64,000 bases of DNA from Alphaproteobacteria bacterium casp-alpha6 (lineage in GTDB: Bacteria > Pseudomonadota > Alphaproteobacteria > Rhodobacterales > Rhodobacteraceae): contig LFER01000038.1 of NCBI GenBank assembly GCA_001510135.1, forward strand, positions 1 to 64,000, in the 5' to 3' direction. The notes beneath the pieces are model-generated. The model was not told the origin of the DNA and did not search any database. It worked only from the letters and a program-made list of their open reading frames with translations. The translations under genes were made by a program, and so were the position numbers. Every line of letters begins with the position of its first letter. The stretch's first letter is position 1. Shown piece after piece: positions 44,820 through 55,124 of this stretch.

Positions 44820-45518
44820 ATGCAACTGTTTGTAGGACTGGGAAATCCGGGCGATAAATATCGCAACACCCGCCATAACATCGGCTTTATGGCATTGGAT
44901 CGCATTTGGAACAAAACAGATGGCGCCCCTTGGAAAGCCAAATTTCAGGCCGTGATCAGTGAAGTGCGGCTTGGCGGAGAAAAGGTTCTACTGATCAAAC
45001 CCGAAACCTTCATGAATCTCTCGGGTCAATCGGTTGGTGAAGCCATGCGCTTTTACAAACTCGCGCCAGAAGAGGTAACCGTCTTTCATGACGAACTTGA
45101 CCTGCCACCCGGCAAATGTCGTTCAAAAACGGGGGGTGGACATGCAGGTCACAATGGGTTGCGATCGATCCACCAACACATTGGCGCAGAATATCATCGG
45201 ATCCGGCTCGGCATCGGACATCCGGGCGACAAGAAGCTCGTGTCACATTATGTGCTCCATGATTTTGCCAAACAGGATCAGGATTGGCTGGATCCGCTGC
45301 TGGACGCAATCGCAGACGCCTCCGGTCAACTTGCCCAAGGCGATCGTTCTGGTTTTATGACCAAAGTGGCCCTTTTAAGCGGGAATGGGGACAAAAACGC
45401 CCAAACGCCTGCACCAAAGACCCCATCTAGAAAACCCTCGCCAGTAAGTGAAATTTCTGATACGAAACCAACGGATGAGAGGTCATCCCTTCAGAAACTA
45501 ATAGATAAATTCAAGTAA
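44820..45518 (+). CDS. pth: peptidyl-tRNA hydrolase
   Basis: A 232-aa enzyme that recycles peptidyl-tRNA dropped from ribosomes. 'LFVGLGNPGDKYRNTRHNIGFM' carries the catalytic His (about residue 20), Asn and following contacts, 'KPETFMNLSGQSV' and 'DELDLPPGKCRSKTGGGHAGHNGL' complete the family pattern. It has a Lys/Pro-rich tail of ~40 residues beyond the usual end, typical of Rhodobacterales. A GTG at 44808 is an alternative start. The stop TAA overlaps the next ATG (TAATG). Confidence 0.95.
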   Translation: MQLFVGLGNPGDKYRNTRHNIGFMALDRIWNKTDGAPWKAKFQAVISEVRLGGEKVLLIKPETFMNLSGQSVGEAMRFYKLAPEEVTVFHDELDLPPGKCRSKTGGGHAGHNGLRSIHQHIGAEYHRIRLGIGHPGDKKLVSHYVLHDFAKQDQDWLDPLLDAIADASGQLAQGDRSGFMTKVALLSGNGDKNAQTPAPKTPSRKPSPVSEISDTKPTDERSSLQKLIDKFK

Positions 45519-46501
45519 TGTTGCATAGTCATTTTGCCCTACAGGCCTCTCCTTGTAGGGACCTTGGATCGCCCTTCATGGGCCGGCTTATGGATCTTTT
45601 TGCAAATCGGTTGACCGAAGACACAGAGGTTGGCGCGTTCCTTCTGAACTGGACAGGCGACACATCGTCGTCTGGTCACTCCGTGCCTTTGCGCGTTGCA
45701 GGCGCTTTGCACGCGCTGGTGCTTTCAGCCAAAGATGAAACTTTGAAAACACACTATCCCCCAAACGAAAGCACTGACGCGGAACTTTGGGGCGCGGTGA
45801 AGAATGCCTTCGAATACCATCGAGATTTCATATTGGAATGGCTCTTCCATGCCCCCCAGACGAACGAGATCCGGCGCAGCGCTGTGATGATTGCTGTCAG
45901 CCATTATTTAGCCGCCCGCTTTGCTCGCCCGCTGATGGTGTCCGAACTTGGCGCAAGCGCGGGATTGAACCTTATCTACGATCAATACGGAATGGAGGTC
46001 GCTTCGGAGCACTTTGGTGCGCAGGACCCTTTGTTGATCCTCACGCCAGACTGGAAAGGTCCGCTGGCCCCAAGCCGCCGCGAGGATCTGATGCGGCTGA
46101 TGGCATACACTTGGCCCGATCAGGCAGAACGGATGGAGCGATTACGCCGTGCAGGCCCCGCGCAGGAGACAAAAATCGACAAAGCCGGAGCCAATGAATG
46201 GTTACCAGATCGCCTGAATTTGCAAAAAGAGAATATGCTTCACCTGGTCTTTCACACTATTGCTTGGCAGTATTTTCCCGAATCCGTGCAACAGGCATGT
46301 GAAATTGCACTGCTTAAGGCGGGCGCGAAAGCCACCAAGACAAAGCCATTGGCCCATCTATCCATGGAGGCAGATAAAAAAACGCCGGGTGCGGCTATGC
46401 GCTTGCGGCTGTGGCCGCAGGAAGAGGTGATTGATCTGGGTCGGGTTGACTTTCACGGGCGTTGGATCACATTCTCAGAGCACGCCTTTGCCAAGTACTA
46501 A
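45518..46501 (+). CDS. DUF2332 family protein
   Basis: A 327-aa protein starting in the pth stop codon, so translationally coupled. 'FQAxxCRxLGSPF'-like text (ASPCRDLGSPFMGRLM) at the start and 'SELGASAGLNL' (about 141-151), recalling a SAM-binding loop, are typical of DUF2332. The function is not established; the glycine-rich loop makes a methyltransferase-like fold plausible. It is followed by the DUF2237 gene 15 bases downstream. Confidence 0.85.
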   Translation: MLHSHFALQASPCRDLGSPFMGRLMDLFANRLTEDTEVGAFLLNWTGDTSSSGHSVPLRVAGALHALVLSAKDETLKTHYPPNESTDAELWGAVKNAFEYHRDFILEWLFHAPQTNEIRRSAVMIAVSHYLAARFARPLMVSELGASAGLNLIYDQYGMEVASEHFGAQDPLLILTPDWKGPLAPSRREDLMRLMAYTWPDQAERMERLRRAGPAQETKIDKAGANEWLPDRLNLQKENMLHLVFHTIAWQYFPESVQQACEIALLKAGAKATKTKPLAHLSMEADKKTPGAAMRLRLWPQEEVIDLGRVDFHGRWITFSEHAFAKY

Positions 46502-46516
46502 AAAAGGACAGCTCGG

Positions 46517-46894
46517 ATGATGAAAATGGATCCAGAATTGAACGTTTATGGCGATCCCATTGAACCTTGTTCATTCTCTCCGGTGACCGGCTTTTTCCGG
46601 GACGGACATTGCAATACCTGCAAAGAAGATCAGGGAAGCCATACGGTCTGTGCCGTGATGAACGAAGAATTCCTTGCTTTCTCAAAATACGTTGGAAATG
46701 ACCTGAGCACGCCGATGCCAGCCTATGGGTTTGACGGATTGAAGGCTGGGGACAGTTGGTGTCTTTGTGCTGGGCGGTTTCTTCAGGCGCATGACGAAGG
46801 ATGCGCCCCCACCGTCAACTTACACGCCACACATCAACGGGCCTTGGAAATCGTTCCTCTGGAGGTTTTGGAACAATACGCCGTTCAAGAATGA
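46517..46894 (+). CDS. DUF2237 family protein
   Basis: A 125-aa cysteine-rich protein with the family pattern 'PCSFSPVTGFFRDGHCNTCKEDQGSHTVCAVM' in short form: PCS...TGFFRDGxC...GxHxVCAVM, then 'GDSWCLCAGRF'. The five or six conserved Cys residues suggest metal binding. Function unknown. AGGACAGC precedes two adjacent ATG codons. Last gene of the rplY-pth-DUF2332 run, ending six bases from the convergent amidotransferase gene. Confidence 0.88.
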   Translation: MMKMDPELNVYGDPIEPCSFSPVTGFFRDGHCNTCKEDQGSHTVCAVMNEEFLAFSKYVGNDLSTPMPAYGFDGLKAGDSWCLCAGRFLQAHDEGCAPTVNLHATHQRALEIVPLEVLEQYAVQE

Positions 46895-46900
46895 TCGTGG

Positions 46901-47674
46901 TCAGGCCGATTTAAGCGACCGCCCCATACGGCGCATGTTCCAAGCGCGTGCCGCATCTCCAAAGGCTTCGAACAAAGGCCGCGACGTCGGATCATTTGCG
47001 GCGTTATATTCAGGATGCCATTGCACTGACAACGTGAACCCCGGCGCATCCTTGATATAGATCGCCTCAATTGTGCCATCGGGTGCATGACCATCCACAA
47101 CAACGCGCGGACCGGCAACTTTGATCCCTTGACCATGGAGCGTATTCGTCATCACTTCGGTTGCGCCAAAGACCTGATGAAATGGCCCTCCTTCGCTTAC
47201 CATAACTTTGTGACGCAGTGCAAATTTTTCTTCCAACGTGCCATCGGGTGGCATGCGATGATTGTCCCGCCCCGGCAAATCGCGGATCTCTGGATGAAGC
47301 GAGCTTCCCATTGCGACAGCGACTTCCTGAAAACCGCGGCAAATTCCCAAAAACGGCTGACCACTTGCCACACAGGCCCGGATCAGGGCGAGCGAAATTG
47401 TATCCCTGCCTCTGTCAAAACTTCCATGGGCTTCTGTCTCTGCTTCGCCGTATTCTTCGGGGTGCACATTGGCGCGCGCGCCTGTAAAGACAAACCCGTC
47501 AAAGCAGGCCTGAAGCTCCTCAACGCTGACATGCTGGGGATTTGACGGAATGATAAGCGGCATACAGCCTGCCACATTAACCAACGCATCACAATTCATC
47601 GTTCCGCTAGCCTGAACGTTATATTGGTCATTAATCAAATGTTGATTGCCTATCACACCAATAATGGGACGCAT
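46901..47674 (-). CDS. class-I glutamine amidotransferase-like, gamma-glutamyl-GABA hydrolase family
   Basis: A 257-aa protein of the PuuD/peptidase C26 family. The nucleophile Cys is in 'PFLGICRGFQEVAVAMG' (Cys114), and the His/Glu partners in 'QWHPEY' (about 215-220). Members split gamma-glutamyl-GABA or related amides in polyamine or nitrogen metabolism. No other putrescine genes are nearby, so the substrate is open. Confidence 0.85.
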   Translation of the reverse strand: MRPIIGVIGNQHLINDQYNVQASGTMNCDALVNVAGCMPLIIPSNPQHVSVEELQACFDGFVFTGARANVHPEEYGEAETEAHGSFDRGRDTISLALIRACVASGQPFLGICRGFQEVAVAMGSSLHPEIRDLPGRDNHRMPPDGTLEEKFALRHKVMVSEGGPFHQVFGATEVMTNTLHGQGIKVAGPRVVVDGHAPDGTIEAIYIKDAPGFTLSVQWHPEYNAANDPTSRPLFEAFGDAARAWNMRRMGRSLKSA

Positions 47675-47894
47675 TCAATTCACCCTTCAAACGCCATGTA
47701 GCGCAAACTATTCATCGCATATTTCCCCTTCAACCGGTCTTAGCAAAGAACACGGGCAACTTCCACACCAGCCTATTGAGTTTCCCCATTTGCACGATAT
47801 TTTGTGACAACGACGAAGACAAGGGCCTTGAACAAGCTTTCTCAGTATAGCTGTATTTGAAAAATAAGACGTTGCATCAAAAGGGCAAATCGAT

Positions 47895-50447
47895 ATGAAT
47901 TTGGCACAGGAAAAGACACTTCTCAAAGATTACACCGCCTACCCTTTTGAGATAACCTCGGTTCATCTGACATTTAAACTTCATCCCAACAAAACGCGCG
48001 TCTTGGCCCGTCTCAATGTCAAACGGTGCGGATCTCAAGCAGAGAACATGTTTCTTAATGGCGACAAACTGAAACTTATCGCCTGTAGGCTCGACGGTGC
48101 CTCTATTGACCCTGAGCTCAGTGAAAAAGGTCTGTTGATCAAATCGGCAAAACCCGACTTTATCCTTGAAACCGAGGTTGAAATAGATCCGGCAAGCAAT
48201 ACAGCGCTGGACGGTTTATATATGTCAAACGGCGTCTACTGTACCCAATGCGAAGCCGAAGGGTTTCGCAAAATCACATTTTATCCGGACCGCCCCGATG
48301 TCATGAGCATCTTTCATGTGCGCATTGAGGATCCGACCCAGACATTGCCAGTTCTTCTTTCCAACGGCAATTCTGTGGCACAGGGTCCCGGTTGGGCCGA
48401 ATGGAGAGACCCCTGGCCCAAGCCCTCTTACCTTTTTGCATTGGTCGCGGGCGATCTCAAACGCCATTGCGGACATTTTACGACCAAATCAGGACGCGCC
48501 GTTGATCTGGGCATTTACGTGCGCAACGGCGATGAGGACAAATGCGAATTTGCGATGGACTCGCTCATCAAATCGATGACATGGGACGAAGATGTCTATG
48601 GGCGCGAATACGATCTGGATGTTTTTAACATCGTGGCGATTGATGATTTCAACGCCGGCGCGATGGAAAACAAGGGGCTGAACATCTTCAACAGTTCCTA
48701 CGTGTTGGCCAATCCCAAAACCACAATGGATGGCGGATTCGAACGGATCGAAGGGATCATTGCACATGAGTATTTTCACAATTGGACAGGCAATCGCATC
48801 ACCTGTCGGGATTGGTTTCAGCTGAGCCTGAAAGAGGGGCTGACCGTGTTTCGCGATGCGCAATTCACATCGGACATGCGCAGCGCAGCGGTAAAACGGA
48901 TCGAAGACGTCATCGCACTGCGGCATCGACAGTTTCCCGAAGATGCCGGCGCATTGGCACATCCGGTACGTCCCGAAAGCTATGTTGCGATTGACAACTT
49001 TTATACGGCAACTGTTTATGACAAAGGCGCCGAAGTCATCGGTATGCTTAAACGGCTTGTCGGGGATGCGGCCTATGAAGAGGCGCTCAATCTTTATTTC
49101 GAACGCCACGACGGAGAGGCCGCCACCATCGAAGATTGGCTCAAAGTCTTTGAGGATGTCACGGGCCGTGACCTGAGCCAGTTCAAAGGCTGGTACACCC
49201 AATCTGGCACTCCCCGCGTCTCTGTGGAAGAGGCTTTTGAAGACGGGACATACACGCTGACCTTTTCACAATCTACATCCCCTACTCTGGATCAAACCGA
49301 TAAGGTGGCCCAAGTCATTCCCATCAACGTTGGGCTTTTGAACGACAACGGGGATGAAATCCTTCCAACAACCCTTCTTGAAATGACCAAGGATCGCCAG
49401 AGTTTTGAATTCAAAGGATTGGCATCTCGCCCAACCGCATCCATTTTGCGCGGGTTTTCAGCGCCCGTTCATCTCGACCAACCATTGACGGATCAAAAAC
49501 GCGCTTTTCTTATGATCCATGATACGGATCCGTTTACCCGTTGGGAAGCCAGCAATGCCCTGCAAACGAAGGCGCTTATCGATATGGCGCTAACGGACGC
49601 GCCAGCCAACCTCGTTCTGATCGATGCAATGGCCTCAATCATTTCTGATGAGACCATTGATCCAGCCTTTCGCGCCTTGGTCCTATCCCTGCCAAATGAA
49701 AGCGAACTGGCCCGACAAATGACTTCAGAAGGGCTCACTGTCGATCCTCAAAAACTTTACTTGGCGCGTCAGGCCTTCTCAAATGCGCTGGCTGAACGGT
49801 TGTACGACCTGCTGAAGACGCTTTACGAGCGCCATATAGTGACAGCACCCTATCAACCTGATGCAGAACAAAGCGCTGCGCGCAAACTGACCAATGCAAC
49901 ACTTTCTTATGTGTCCTTTAAGGACGGCGGTGCGCTGGCCGGAGCTCAATTCCAAAGGGCTGACAATATGACGCTGCAGGCGAGTGCGCTTGCCAGTTTG
50001 CTTCGTCAGGGCCGCGCAAGCGGCGAATTGGAGGCCTTTTATGATCACTGGAAAGATGAACGCCTTGTGATTGACCGTTGGTTTTTGCTGCAAATAGCAA
50101 CTGCATCACCGGATACCCTTGTAACTATTGCCCAAAACCTGACCAAACATCCAGAATTTTCAATAAGAAACCCAAATCGGTTCAGATCGGTTATCGTCGC
50201 GTTCACACAAAACTTTGCAGGATTTCACCAGTCTTCTGGAGCAGGCTATCACTTTGTTGCGGATTGGCTGATCCAATCTGACGCCTTGAACCCAACGCTT
50301 TCCGCACGCCTCAGCGGCGCTTTTCAAGAAGGTCCATTTAATGAAGAAGGAAAAAACCATCTAATCGCAGCTCTGAACCGCCTCAACGAAAAGGCCAGCA
50401 AAAATACAACTGAAATGGTATCTCGGATCTTATTGAACTTGGAATAA
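47895..50447 (+). CDS. pepN: aminopeptidase N (M1 family)
   Basis: An 850-aa metallo-aminopeptidase. The exopeptidase motif is GAMENKGL (about 256-263), and the zinc site HEYFHNWTGNR (about 292-302) carries the two His, with the third ligand Glu in 'LKEGLTVFRD'. A C-terminal helical domain of ~320 residues completes the PepN (DUF3458) layout. Full length for proteobacterial PepN. AGGGC precedes the ATG. Cytoplasmic, no signal peptide. Divergent from the amidotransferase gene. Confidence 0.97.
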   Translation: MNLAQEKTLLKDYTAYPFEITSVHLTFKLHPNKTRVLARLNVKRCGSQAENMFLNGDKLKLIACRLDGASIDPELSEKGLLIKSAKPDFILETEVEIDPASNTALDGLYMSNGVYCTQCEAEGFRKITFYPDRPDVMSIFHVRIEDPTQTLPVLLSNGNSVAQGPGWAEWRDPWPKPSYLFALVAGDLKRHCGHFTTKSGRAVDLGIYVRNGDEDKCEFAMDSLIKSMTWDEDVYGREYDLDVFNIVAIDDFNAGAMENKGLNIFNSSYVLANPKTTMDGGFERIEGIIAHEYFHNWTGNRITCRDWFQLSLKEGLTVFRDAQFTSDMRSAAVKRIEDVIALRHRQFPEDAGALAHPVRPESYVAIDNFYTATVYDKGAEVIGMLKRLVGDAAYEEALNLYFERHDGEAATIEDWLKVFEDVTGRDLSQFKGWYTQSGTPRVSVEEAFEDGTYTLTFSQSTSPTLDQTDKVAQVIPINVGLLNDNGDEILPTTLLEMTKDRQSFEFKGLASRPTASILRGFSAPVHLDQPLTDQKRAFLMIHDTDPFTRWEASNALQTKALIDMALTDAPANLVLIDAMASIISDETIDPAFRALVLSLPNESELARQMTSEGLTVDPQKLYLARQAFSNALAERLYDLLKTLYERHIVTAPYQPDAEQSAARKLTNATLSYVSFKDGGALAGAQFQRADNMTLQASALASLLRQGRASGELEAFYDHWKDERLVIDRWFLLQIATASPDTLVTIAQNLTKHPEFSIRNPNRFRSVIVAFTQNFAGFHQSSGAGYHFVADWLIQSDALNPTLSARLSGAFQEGPFNEEGKNHLIAALNRLNEKASKNTTEMVSRILLNLE

Positions 50448-50496
50448 TCCAATATGGCCCCGCGCCAAGACAGCACTGACGCAAAACAAAGTCAAA

Positions 50497-51834
50497 ATGA
50501 TAAAATATTTTGTCATTTTTTTGACTTTTTTCAGTGTTTGCCACTTTTTTGCCCCATTCTTTTGCAAAGAGATCGTCAAGCGCATCCGCGTAGCTGAGCT
50601 TATGAGGTCACCCGTTGTTCAGTCTGTTAAAAAATACATTTTCTCGCAAACTGGCCTCCAGCGATTTCCAAGCCATTCCAAAAATTATGGGGCTCATAAA
50701 CCCCGCATGAGCGATACCGAACCCGAGGCACTGAAGGCAGAGGTTAAAATGCCGTGTGTGTACAAAAGCGAAGAGGACCTTGAAGTGGAGTGGTATATCC
50801 ACCGTGGACATAGGCTTTCTGAACAAGATGAAATGCCACAGCTTTGCGCAGAGATAAAACAATTTGATACAATGCTGGCGGTCACCACCGGAGGACGCCC
50901 AATCGCAGAATTACTAACCCGCAGCGCGAGACATCGCATTCTTTCGCCTTTAGAGCAGGCGATTGAAACACAAAGTCCAAGCGCAACCTCAGACGGGTTT
51001 CGCGACATTGAACAATTCGCTGCGGAACTCTCTGACGACTACGCATTTCATCTTTTGATGTGCTATGCACATATAGATGCCGTACGTCTGTGTAAAACGC
51101 AAAAGGCAAAAGACAGCGGTCTCTTTGGTAACCGCGCCATAGAAAGTCATATTTCCAAGGCCTCCACACATATTACATTTGCTACAAAGCATAACGCGCA
51201 ATCGGCTGCCATCGCAGCCGCAAAATGCGCGCTGTGTGAAATTTCCAACGCAAACCCTGCCAGTCTCATGCGAAGCTATGAAGAATTGATAGCACTGGAT
51301 AAAACGACCTATGCGCATTTTAGAAAATACGCGCGCGCCCTTCTTGCCCACCCAGAAATTGGTCTGGATGTTCTTGACCACGAAGCCTCCAAAATGGTCA
51401 AAAAAACTCAGGATATCTGGGGAACAGGTGCCTACGCGTGGATGTATTTGGATCCATTGGGTACGGATAGTGCTTCGTTTGAACGTGTGGACGTCACACG
51501 TTTTATGGAAGGTGCCTTGGACATATTCGAAAGATGTCCAGACCAGCATAACGCAAATCTTTTTGCCGGTTTTGCGGCATTATCCCTTTCCGCCCCTGTT
51601 TCAGGAAAGGAAAGCGCCACACAATGGCGAAACCGATTGCAGCTTCATGAAACTGCAGATTGGATTATAGACACCCATCTGCGCGAACTTCATCCACTTC
51701 TGTGGCTAAAGGGGGCCCACTGGCTGTTTTTGGAAAGTCAGGAACTGACCCATGATCAAAAAGCCGCACTTGGGGAAGAGCTTGTCCTGCGGGTTATGCA
51801 GATCCATCAACGCCATGCTGATGCGGCCAAATAG
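50497..51834 (+). CDS. unrecognised 445-aa protein
   Basis: No known domain is recognised. Residues 3-22 are strongly hydrophobic and could be a membrane anchor, but the ATG at 50497 lacks a clear ribosome site, and internal ATGs at about 50602 or 50707 may be used instead. The rest is mostly helical, with many Ala/Leu/His and scattered Cys (CYAHIDAVRLCK, KCALCEISNAN). 'GTGAYAWMYLDPLG' lies about two thirds along. A TPR-like superhelix is possible. It stands alone between pepN and gatB on the same strand. Confidence 0.7.
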   Translation: MIKYFVIFLTFFSVCHFFAPFFCKEIVKRIRVAELMRSPVVQSVKKYIFSQTGLQRFPSHSKNYGAHKPRMSDTEPEALKAEVKMPCVYKSEEDLEVEWYIHRGHRLSEQDEMPQLCAEIKQFDTMLAVTTGGRPIAELLTRSARHRILSPLEQAIETQSPSATSDGFRDIEQFAAELSDDYAFHLLMCYAHIDAVRLCKTQKAKDSGLFGNRAIESHISKASTHITFATKHNAQSAAIAAAKCALCEISNANPASLMRSYEELIALDKTTYAHFRKYARALLAHPEIGLDVLDHEASKMVKKTQDIWGTGAYAWMYLDPLGTDSASFERVDVTRFMEGALDIFERCPDQHNANLFAGFAALSLSAPVSGKESATQWRNRLQLHETADWIIDTHLRELHPLLWLKGAHWLFLESQELTHDQKAALGEELVLRVMQIHQRHADAAK

Positions 51835-51925
51835 AGGTCTGCTTGCGGATCTTATGTAAAGACGATTGAAACTCCTTTTGCCTTTGGCTAAACCCTGCTT
51901 TGAATGACAAAGTGAGGTGATCGGC

Positions 51926-53437
51926 ATGCTTGATCTTTCGTATGAGGCCCCAAAGCCCAAAACCATCGCAGGCGCAAAACACGACTGGGAATTGGTGATC
52001 GGAATGGAAGTCCATGCCCAGATTTCTTCAAACGCAAAGCTCTTTTCCGGTGCGTCAACAAAATTTGGCAATGAACCCAATGCCAACGTCGCCTTTGTGG
52101 ACGCAGCCATGCCCGGGATGCTTCCGGTGATCAATGAATTCTGCGTGGAACAGGCGGTGCGCACGGGCCTCGGCCTGAAGGCAGAGATCAACCTCTGGTC
52201 GGCTTTTGACCGGAAAAATTATTTTTACCCAGATCTGCCTCAAGGTTATCAGATTTCACAGCTCTACCACCCTATTGTTGGCGAGGGCGAGGTGATCGTG
52301 GATATGGAACCGGGCATTGCACGGCGCGTACGGATCGAACGCATCCACATGGAACAGGACGCGGGCAAATCCATCCACGACATGGACCCCAATATGTCGT
52401 TTGTTGATCTCAACCGCACCGGCGTTGCGCTTATGGAAATCGTCAGCCGCCCCGATATACGCGGCCCAGAAGAGGCCGCCGCCTATGTCGGCAAGCTCCG
52501 CCAGATCCTGCGCTACCTTGGCACCTGTGACGGGAATATGCAAAACGGCAACCTGCGCGCGGATGTGAACGTTTCTGTCTGCCTTCCGGGCCAATATGAG
52601 AAATACATTGAAAGCGGGGATTTCAAACATCTTGGCACAAGATGTGAGATCAAAAACATGAACTCCATGCGCTTTATCCAGCAAGCGATCGAAGTGGAGG
52701 CCCGCCGCCAAATCGCCATCCTAGAGGCCGGCGGCAGCGTCGATCAGGAAACCCGCCTCTATGATCCAGACAAGGGCGAAACACGCTCGATGCGCTCAAA
52801 AGAAGAGGCTCATGATTACCGCTATTTCCCTGATCCCGATCTTCTTCCCCTTGAGATCGATCAAGCATGGGTCGATGATATCGCGGCCAACCTTCCCGAA
52901 TTGCCCGATGAGAAAAAGGCGCGCTTTATGGCCGACTTTGGCCTGTCGGAATATGACGCCAATGTGCTGACTGCCGAACTTGACGCCGCGGGATATTTCG
53001 AAGCGGTGGCCAGCGGGCGTGACGGGAAACTGGCCGCAAATTGGGTGATCAACGAACTCTTTGGACGGTTGAAAAAGGACGACAAAGACATCACTGAAAG
53101 CCCCGTGTCCCCCGACCAACTGGGGGGTGTGATTGATCTTATCACCAAGGGCGATATCAGCGGTAAAATCGCCAAAGACCTCTTTGAGATTGTCTATAAC
53201 GAGGGCGGCGATCCGGCTGAGATCGTTGAGGCACGCGGCATGAAACAGGTGACCGACACCGGCGCGATTGAAGCCGCTGTGGATGAGGTCATCGCCGCCA
53301 ACCCCGCCCAAGTGGAAAAGGCCAAGGCAAACCCTAAACTCGCGGGCTGGTTCGTGGGCCAAGTGATGAAGGCCACGGGCGGCAAAGCCAACCCAAAGGC
53401 CGTGAACGATCTGGTCAGTGCGAAACTTGGTCTTTAA
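51926..53437 (+). CDS. gatB: aspartyl/glutamyl-tRNA(Asn/Gln) amidotransferase subunit B
   Basis: A 503-aa subunit that phosphorylates and transfers ammonia to misacylated Glu-tRNA(Gln). '[24 protein letters not shown]' opens the kinase domain and '[22 protein letters not shown]' follows; the C-terminal GatB_Yqey domain ends '[17 protein letters not shown]'. GAGGTG before the ATG at 51926 decides the start; the first ATG of the frame is 51917. gatA is not adjacent in the window. The partial amidase at the right edge is not its obvious partner. Confidence 0.96.
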   Translation: MLDLSYEAPKPKTIAGAKHDWELVIGMEVHAQISSNAKLFSGASTKFGNEPNANVAFVDAAMPGMLPVINEFCVEQAVRTGLGLKAEINLWSAFDRKNYFYPDLPQGYQISQLYHPIVGEGEVIVDMEPGIARRVRIERIHMEQDAGKSIHDMDPNMSFVDLNRTGVALMEIVSRPDIRGPEEAAAYVGKLRQILRYLGTCDGNMQNGNLRADVNVSVCLPGQYEKYIESGDFKHLGTRCEIKNMNSMRFIQQAIEVEARRQIAILEAGGSVDQETRLYDPDKGETRSMRSKEEAHDYRYFPDPDLLPLEIDQAWVDDIAANLPELPDEKKARFMADFGLSEYDANVLTAELDAAGYFEAVASGRDGKLAANWVINELFGRLKKDDKDITESPVSPDQLGGVIDLITKGDISGKIAKDLFEIVYNEGGDPAEIVEARGMKQVTDTGAIEAAVDEVIAANPAQVEKAKANPKLAGWFVGQVMKATGGKANPKAVNDLVSAKLGL

Positions 53438-53501
53438 GTGATCCCTTAATCCGCTTGCAATAGGTATATTGCAGACCTAACATTCTACCAAAGGATGCAA
53501 G

Positions 53502-55124
53502 GTGGCGATGCGGTATTTCCAAACGGCAAATTCATTGGCCCATGGGGCAAACGCGCTGGTGCATATCGCGGCCGCCGTCACGGATCCAACAGCGCTGTCC
53601 ACACTAAGCGGCGCTGCCAACGGCTGGCTCGCGCTGAAAGAGGCGCTGAACCTTGAAACAGACACCCTGCAAACGCTTTACCGCGCTACGGAACGCGAGC
53701 TAAAGAAACGACTGAAAAACCCCGAATTTCATATGGGGAAAACGGATCGCACCGCTCTGCCCCAAATGCTTATTGACGTACGCCCTGATCTGTCGGACTT
53801 GGTCGCGGGTGATCTCAATGCTGACATCATCCTGTCGCGCATGATCAAATCGCTTGGTGATCAACCCTATGAACGGAAAGAGGCATTTGAAAATTGGGTC
53901 AACCCCGTTCTTGAAGGCCTTCTTACCAACAAAGATCTTCACGCCGAACTGGCCCCACAGATTAACCGCGCACTCCTGTCGCGGCTGAGCAAGCTGACCA
54001 AAAACACCCAAGAGATTAAGGCAGACACCCAAGAAATCCTTGCCATTCTACGCCAGCGTCATGGCTTTGAAGGGGTGGTGGATGACAAAGACACGCTCAG
54101 CAAAGACCAACTCGAAGCGCTCTGTCTGCGCTTTGATCCGGATTTTGAAGAAACAGAATCTGTTGACGCGATGCGCGACTTTCTGAAGGCAAAGTCCAAA
54201 AAATTTCGCGCCTATCGCGCCGAGATTGATCAAATGCCGGATGGCGCGGCACAGCTTCATAACCTTAAGGCGGCCGCCAAAGATGCCTTGGACGCGCTGG
54301 ATTTTGAACAGGTGGAAAGGCTGCTTTCACGGGTGGATGAGGTGGAAACAGAAATTTCCGTTGCCACCAAAGTGCTGCGCGCAAAAAACGCGCTGTTGCG
54401 CAACAGGGCGGAGGCGGCTTTTGATATCCTCGACGCCGCCGCCGCCGCGCAAGGGTCGATTGCCCCCCTCGCCCCCGCCAAAGCACGGCTGGAGTATGAA
54501 GGTCTTTTGTACACCCATGGATTAACCTTTGGCGGTAGCGGCCTTTTCTATGCGGTAAAAATGATCGAAAGGGCGCTGGCCGATTTGGATAAATCCAAAG
54601 ATGCGGCGCTTTGGGCGACCGCACAAAACAACCTTGGCATTGCCCTTCGAACCCTTGGGGAGCGTCAAGGCGGGGAAGAGGGGATCGCGCGAATGAATGA
54701 CGCGATCACAGCCTATCAAAACGCGCTTCAGGTCGTGACCAAAGACAGCGCAGAGATGGACTGGGCCATGACACAAAACAACCTTGGCATTGCCCTTTCC
54801 ACCCTTGGGGAGCGGCAAAGCGGGGAAGACGCCATCGCGCGGCTGAAGGAGGCGGTCACAGCCTATCAAAAGGCGCTTGAGGTCTACACCAAAGACAACG
54901 CGTCGATAAATTGGGCCAAAGCACAAGTTAATATGGCACTTGTTTATAACGTGCGGGCCGCGGTTTTTGGCGGGGAAAAGGCAAAGGCGGATTTGGAACA
55001 GGCGCTGTTCCATGTTGATGCGGCGCTAGGCGTTTTTGATCCTGTCCATAGCCCATACAACCATGACACGGCCACCACCCTGCGGGAGCGTATCCTAAGT
55101 GCGTTGAACGCCCAAAAAGGTTAA
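53502..55124 (+). CDS. tetratricopeptide-repeat protein with uncharacterised N-terminus
   Basis: A 540-aa protein. Residues 1-360 are helical with no named domain. Three consecutive ~50-residue repeats follow (about 371-420, 421-470 and 471-515), each with W-A-x-x-Q-N-N-L-G-I-A-L and GERQxGE, as in long TPR units of the kind found in CHAT/TIR-linked or NB-ARC proteins. The two first repeats are nearly identical at DNA level (around 54622 and 54772), pointing to recent duplication. GTG at 53502 or ATG at 53508 may start. It sits 64 bases after gatB. The DNA looks richer in GC than its neighbours. Confidence 0.8.
   Translation: MAMRYFQTANSLAHGANALVHIAAAVTDPTALSTLSGAANGWLALKEALNLETDTLQTLYRATERELKKRLKNPEFHMGKTDRTALPQMLIDVRPDLSDLVAGDLNADIILSRMIKSLGDQPYERKEAFENWVNPVLEGLLTNKDLHAELAPQINRALLSRLSKLTKNTQEIKADTQEILAILRQRHGFEGVVDDKDTLSKDQLEALCLRFDPDFEETESVDAMRDFLKAKSKKFRAYRAEIDQMPDGAAQLHNLKAAAKDALDALDFEQVERLLSRVDEVETEISVATKVLRAKNALLRNRAEAAFDILDAAAAAQGSIAPLAPAKARLEYEGLLYTHGLTFGGSGLFYAVKMIERALADLDKSKDAALWATAQNNLGIALRTLGERQGGEEGIARMNDAITAYQNALQVVTKDSAEMDWAMTQNNLGIALSTLGERQSGEDAIARLKEAVTAYQKALEVYTKDNASINWAKAQVNMALVYNVRAAVFGGEKAKADLEQALFHVDAALGVFDPVHSPYNHDTATTLRERILSALNAQKG

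Noticed and set aside
48489-49202. 237-codon minus-strand frame
   Set aside because: Antisense to the aminopeptidase N catalytic domain, whose zinc motifs are clearly in the other strand.
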